Source: Arcobacter sp. CECT 8983 (GTDB lineage: Bacteria; Campylobacterota; Campylobacteria; Campylobacterales; Arcobacteraceae). Taken from it: a stretch of DNA of 64,000 nucleotides. Both the position numbers and the translations under genes were made by a program. The notes under the pieces were generated by a model. The model made no database searches. It was not told where the DNA came from and saw only the letters and a program-made list of their open reading frames with translations. This document shows positions 61,617-64,000 of the stretch, in pieces (position 1 is the stretch's first letter; the number at the start of each line of letters is the position of its first letter). The DNA is taken from contig NZ_PDKF01000007.1 of NCBI RefSeq assembly GCF_004118855.1, forward strand, positions 1 to 64,000, written 5' to 3'.

Positions 61617-62622
61617 TTATTGCCTCTTTTATTGATATTGCCATTTCTAAACTATCAATTCCATCGTCAATAGTAAGAAAAGAATTGTTTTTTGTATTCA
61701 CTGAATTTATAAAATGTTTCATTTCACTTAAAAATAAATCATTTCTTTTAAAAGATTCATTAACTAAATAATTATCAATCAAACCTTTTTCATTGAATAC
61801 TTTTAATTCATTTTCTACTAAATCTAATATAATAACTGCATTTGACAATGATATTTTTATGCTTCTTGTTTCATATACTTGTGCAAAAGATAAATTAAGA
61901 GATACAACAAATTGTTTATCATTTTCTTGATATTTAAACAAACTAAAAACTGTATCTTCTGCATTAATATCAATTATTGAATTACTTGACTCAACAGATA
62001 GAACTTTTGACGGCTTACCGAAAAAATAGTTTAATAAGTCAAGTTCATGACTTAATGAATGAATTACTCCTCCTCCTAAATCTTCCCTTGCTGCATATCC
62101 TTTTTTATAATCTTCATATTTATGATGACTTGGTAAAAATGTTCCCCATTCAATATTTGCACTAGTTATAGAACCATAAATCTTTTCTTCCAAGATATAT
62201 TTTAGTTTTTTTATAAGAGGATGAAATCTTGTTTGATAACCAATCATACATATTAAATTTTTATCTTTTATAATTTGCTTTAAGTATTCTACTTTGTCAT
62301 AATTATTTGATAAAGGTTTTTCTATAAATAAATTAGCCCCTATTTCTGCAAAAGTAATTGCAGTATCCAAATGACAAGAGCTAGGATTTGTTATAAATAC
62401 AATATCTGGTTCTATTTGTAATGCACTATTTAGGTCTGTTAGTTCTTTAATTTCATAAAATTTTGCTAAGTTTTCAACTTCTCTTGCCTCACCATCTTTT
62501 ATATATAAATTATTATTAGAATGTTTTAATTGATATATTTCAAAATCATTCGGGTAAAGAGCTTTTAAGTTCTGAAGATGTCTTTGTCCAATTGAACCTA
62601 GTCCTACAAATAAGGCTTTCAT
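61603..62622 (-). CDS. Gfo/Idh/MocA-family oxidoreductase
   Basis: The 339-residue protein has an NAD-binding Rossmann start (LFVGLGSIGQRHLQNL), the family signature FIEKPLS with its catalytic Lys, and a C-terminal alpha/beta domain with GGGVIHSLSHELDLLNYFFG, where the His is typical. In flagellin sugar pathways such enzymes (PtmF in Campylobacter) act with an SDR partner. A comparable role is inferred from the operon. Confidence 0.88.
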   Translation of the reverse strand: MKALFVGLGSIGQRHLQNLKALYPNDFEIYQLKHSNNNLYIKDGEAREVENLAKFYEIKELTDLNSALQIEPDIVFITNPSSCHLDTAITFAEIGANLFIEKPLSNNYDKVEYLKQIIKDKNLICMIGYQTRFHPLIKKLKYILEEKIYGSITSANIEWGTFLPSHHKYEDYKKGYAAREDLGGGVIHSLSHELDLLNYFFGKPSKVLSVESSNSIIDINAEDTVFSLFKYQENDKQFVVSLNLSFAQVYETRSIKISLSNAVIILDLVENELKVFNEKGLIDNYLVNESFKRNDLFLSEMKHFINSVNTKNNSFLTIDDGIDSLEMAISIKEAINANE

Positions 62623-62624
62623 TT

Positions 62625-63278
62625 TTAATCTTTAATTATATAAGAAGGTCTATCATGAGAAATAGATAATTTTTTAATTTGAATATTTTTATCTTTAAAA
62701 AAATCATCAACTGCTTGAGTTTCACCAGGCCAAACACCATAATCATCTAAAATTACAATACCACCTTTTACAACTCGATCCCACATCTTTTCCAGTGTCA
62801 CTTCAACAGGTTCATAAGTATCAGTATCTATATGAAGTAATGCTATTTTTAAATGAGGATTCTCTTCTACATATTTAGGTATAGTCTCTAAAATATCACC
62901 TTTTACTAATTCAAAATTTTTTAATCCTTTATTTCCTAATACATTAGCTAAACTATCTTTTGCAAGAGATTTACCAGCTGATGAAACAAACTCTTCTTTA
63001 TATTTTTTATCTTTTTCAAAAGTTATAGAAGGAAATTCATCAAATATATCAAAACCTATTACCTTTCTTGAGTTTTCATTTTCTAACAAATTTCTAAAAG
63101 ATAGCCATCTAATAAAAGATACTCCTTTAAATACACCTGTCTCTACTATATCTCCAGGTAAATCACTTATCTTTTTATACAATTCATAATGTGCTAATAT
63201 TTTACCTATTCTTGTTAAATCACTTGTAAGATAAAATCCATTCTCATAATCCCAAGATTTATTGATATCAAAATCCAT
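62625..63278 (-). CDS. TylF/MycF-family O-methyltransferase
   Basis: The 217-residue protein shows DIVETGVFKGVSFIRWL as the SAM-binding start, VIGFDIFDEF, and the metal-type Asp pair in LLHIDTDTYEP and LDDYGVW, which fit the TylF/macrocin O-methyltransferase family. These methylate sugar hydroxyls in antibiotics and surface glycans. It lies 2 bases before the Gfo/Idh gene, so it probably methylates the flagellin sugar or its precursor. Confidence 0.85.
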   Translation of the reverse strand: MDFDINKSWDYENGFYLTSDLTRIGKILAHYELYKKISDLPGDIVETGVFKGVSFIRWLSFRNLLENENSRKVIGFDIFDEFPSITFEKDKKYKEEFVSSAGKSLAKDSLANVLGNKGLKNFELVKGDILETIPKYVEENPHLKIALLHIDTDTYEPVEVTLEKMWDRVVKGGIVILDDYGVWPGETQAVDDFFKDKNIQIKKLSISHDRPSYIIKD

Positions 63279-63296
63279 TTTTATTTCTCCTAATCC

Positions 63297-63983
63297 TTAT
63301 TTTTTTATTGCACTACTAACTAACATCAATTCTTTTGACCATCTGAAAAATTTAATTTTTGATCTAATTGGAACAAAGTTTGAAATAAATGAACATATGT
63401 AATTTACAAAAGGATATTTCCAAACTATTGGTAATTGTCTAAATTTAATTACATTTACATCTTTAAATCCATTCATTTTTAATATATTTTCTAAACTTAT
63501 TTTATTAAAAGGTGTTTTATGGGTATAATCATCGTAATATACTTTATAACAACTTTCCCAGTCAGGAACTAACGTAATTAAAAGTCCATTAGGTTTTAGA
63601 ACTCTAAAAACCTCTTGCATATATATGTCAGGATCACTAAGATGTTCTAACAATGACTTAGAAAAAATAACATCAAAACTTTCATCTTTGTAAGGAAGCT
63701 TTTCTTTTTCAACATTACAAGTTTTAATTAAAATGTCTGGGTTAAATTTTTGAGCCTCTTTAGATAAATCTGTTCCTTCTACATAAATACCTTGTTCTTT
63801 AAATGATTTTAATATCTCTCCTCTTCCACAACCTATCTCTAGAAGAGAAGAATACTTATTCAAATTAAACTTTGAAAATAAATGTTTTGCAAGTTTTTGA
63901 GGATATGTAGTATATGGTCTATTCCCCTCGCTATAACAAACATCTAGATAATCTACTTTTTTTTCTTTATCTTTTTCCTGCAC
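63297..63983 (-). CDS. Class I SAM-dependent methyltransferase (start may lie outside window)
   Basis: The 228-residue protein has the SAM motif LLEIGCGRGEILKSF, GTDLS, and FDVIFSKSLLEHLSDP, typical of Methyltransf_11-type enzymes. The given start is GTG at 63981-63983 with only a weak GAAAG before it. The frame stays open to the window edge, so the true start could be beyond base 64000. It lies 18 bases before the TylF-like gene and is the first visible gene of the glycan operon. Confidence 0.82.
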   Translation of the reverse strand: MQEKDKEKKVDYLDVCYSEGNRPYTTYPQKLAKHLFSKFNLNKYSSLLEIGCGRGEILKSFKEQGIYVEGTDLSKEAQKFNPDILIKTCNVEKEKLPYKDESFDVIFSKSLLEHLSDPDIYMQEVFRVLKPNGLLITLVPDWESCYKVYYDDYTHKTPFNKISLENILKMNGFKDVNVIKFRQLPIVWKYPFVNYICSFISNFVPIRSKIKFFRWSKELMLVSSAIKK

Positions 63984-64000
63984 TTTTATACTTTCAATAT

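Noticed and set aside
1-64000. CRISPR array
   Set aside because: No set of regularly spaced identical repeats was seen anywhere in the window.
1-64000. Insertion sequence, prophage or integron
   Set aside because: No transposase, integrase or phage structural gene is present; the only near-perfect long duplication is the tRNA-Leu pair.

Overview
This window comes from a low-GC, motile Gram-negative bacterium of the Campylobacterota, most likely an Arcobacter-type (Arcobacteraceae) genome. The evidence is an htrA-cprR-cprS gene order known from Campylobacter, a short hrcA followed by grpE and dnaK, a Maf-type flagellin glycosyltransferase next to a flagellin, and several histidine kinases with the HQWRQP phosphorylation box that is abundant in Arcobacter. 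The assignment rests on protein resemblance and gene order only; no database search was possible.

Layout. (1) 1-8174, minus strand: the N-terminus of a large secreted adhesin, an orphan kinase, an ankyrin-OmpA lipoprotein, and a type I secretion system (adaptor, ABC exporter, TolC-like protein). (2) 8264-16981: a signalling block with an OmpR-type regulator, a receiver-PilZ-like regulator, a kinase with a c-type haem motif in its periplasmic part, a kinase with a solute-binding sensor, a small membrane protein, an Hpt-like protein and a receiver-kinase hybrid. (3) 16982-18390: four minus-strand tRNA genes (Leu-TAA, Cys-GCA, Ser-TGA, and a second identical Leu-TAA) around an EamA transporter gene. 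(4) 18581-23735: ilvD, then htrA-cprR-cprS. (5) 23719-36731: mostly minus-strand housekeeping and small genes (dtd, MarC, dsbD, psd, mltA, a c-di-GMP phosphodiesterase candidate, a KAP-type NTPase, small cysteine-rich proteins). (6) 36742-40460: the heat-shock operon hrcA-grpE-dnaK with CIRCE-type operators. (7) 40548-44846: a TAXI solute-binding protein facing a response regulator and Cache/PAS kinase. (8) 44846-54101: truA, an LptF/G permease, prepilin peptidase, uppS, coaBC, glmU, a 646-residue ankyrin protein and a Suv3-like helicase. (9) 54187-63983: trmA, a 730-residue flagellin with a repeat-built variable domain, and a convergent operon for flagellin glycosylation.

How the parts work together. 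The first 17 kb look like an adhesion module (adhesin, secretion system, lipoprotein) embedded in two-component genes. One of these regulators carries a PilZ-like output domain that could bind c-di-GMP. The last 9 kb pair flagellin with its probable glycosylation enzymes. Between them lie envelope biogenesis, stress response and amino-acid synthesis genes. The most interesting candidates are the receiver-PilZ regulator beside the haem kinase and adhesin exporter; the paired CIRCE operators at hrcA plus a third candidate before dnaK; the duplicated modules in the flagellin; the TAXI protein without a TRAP permease next to a kinase; and a response regulator that seems to start at an ATA codon.
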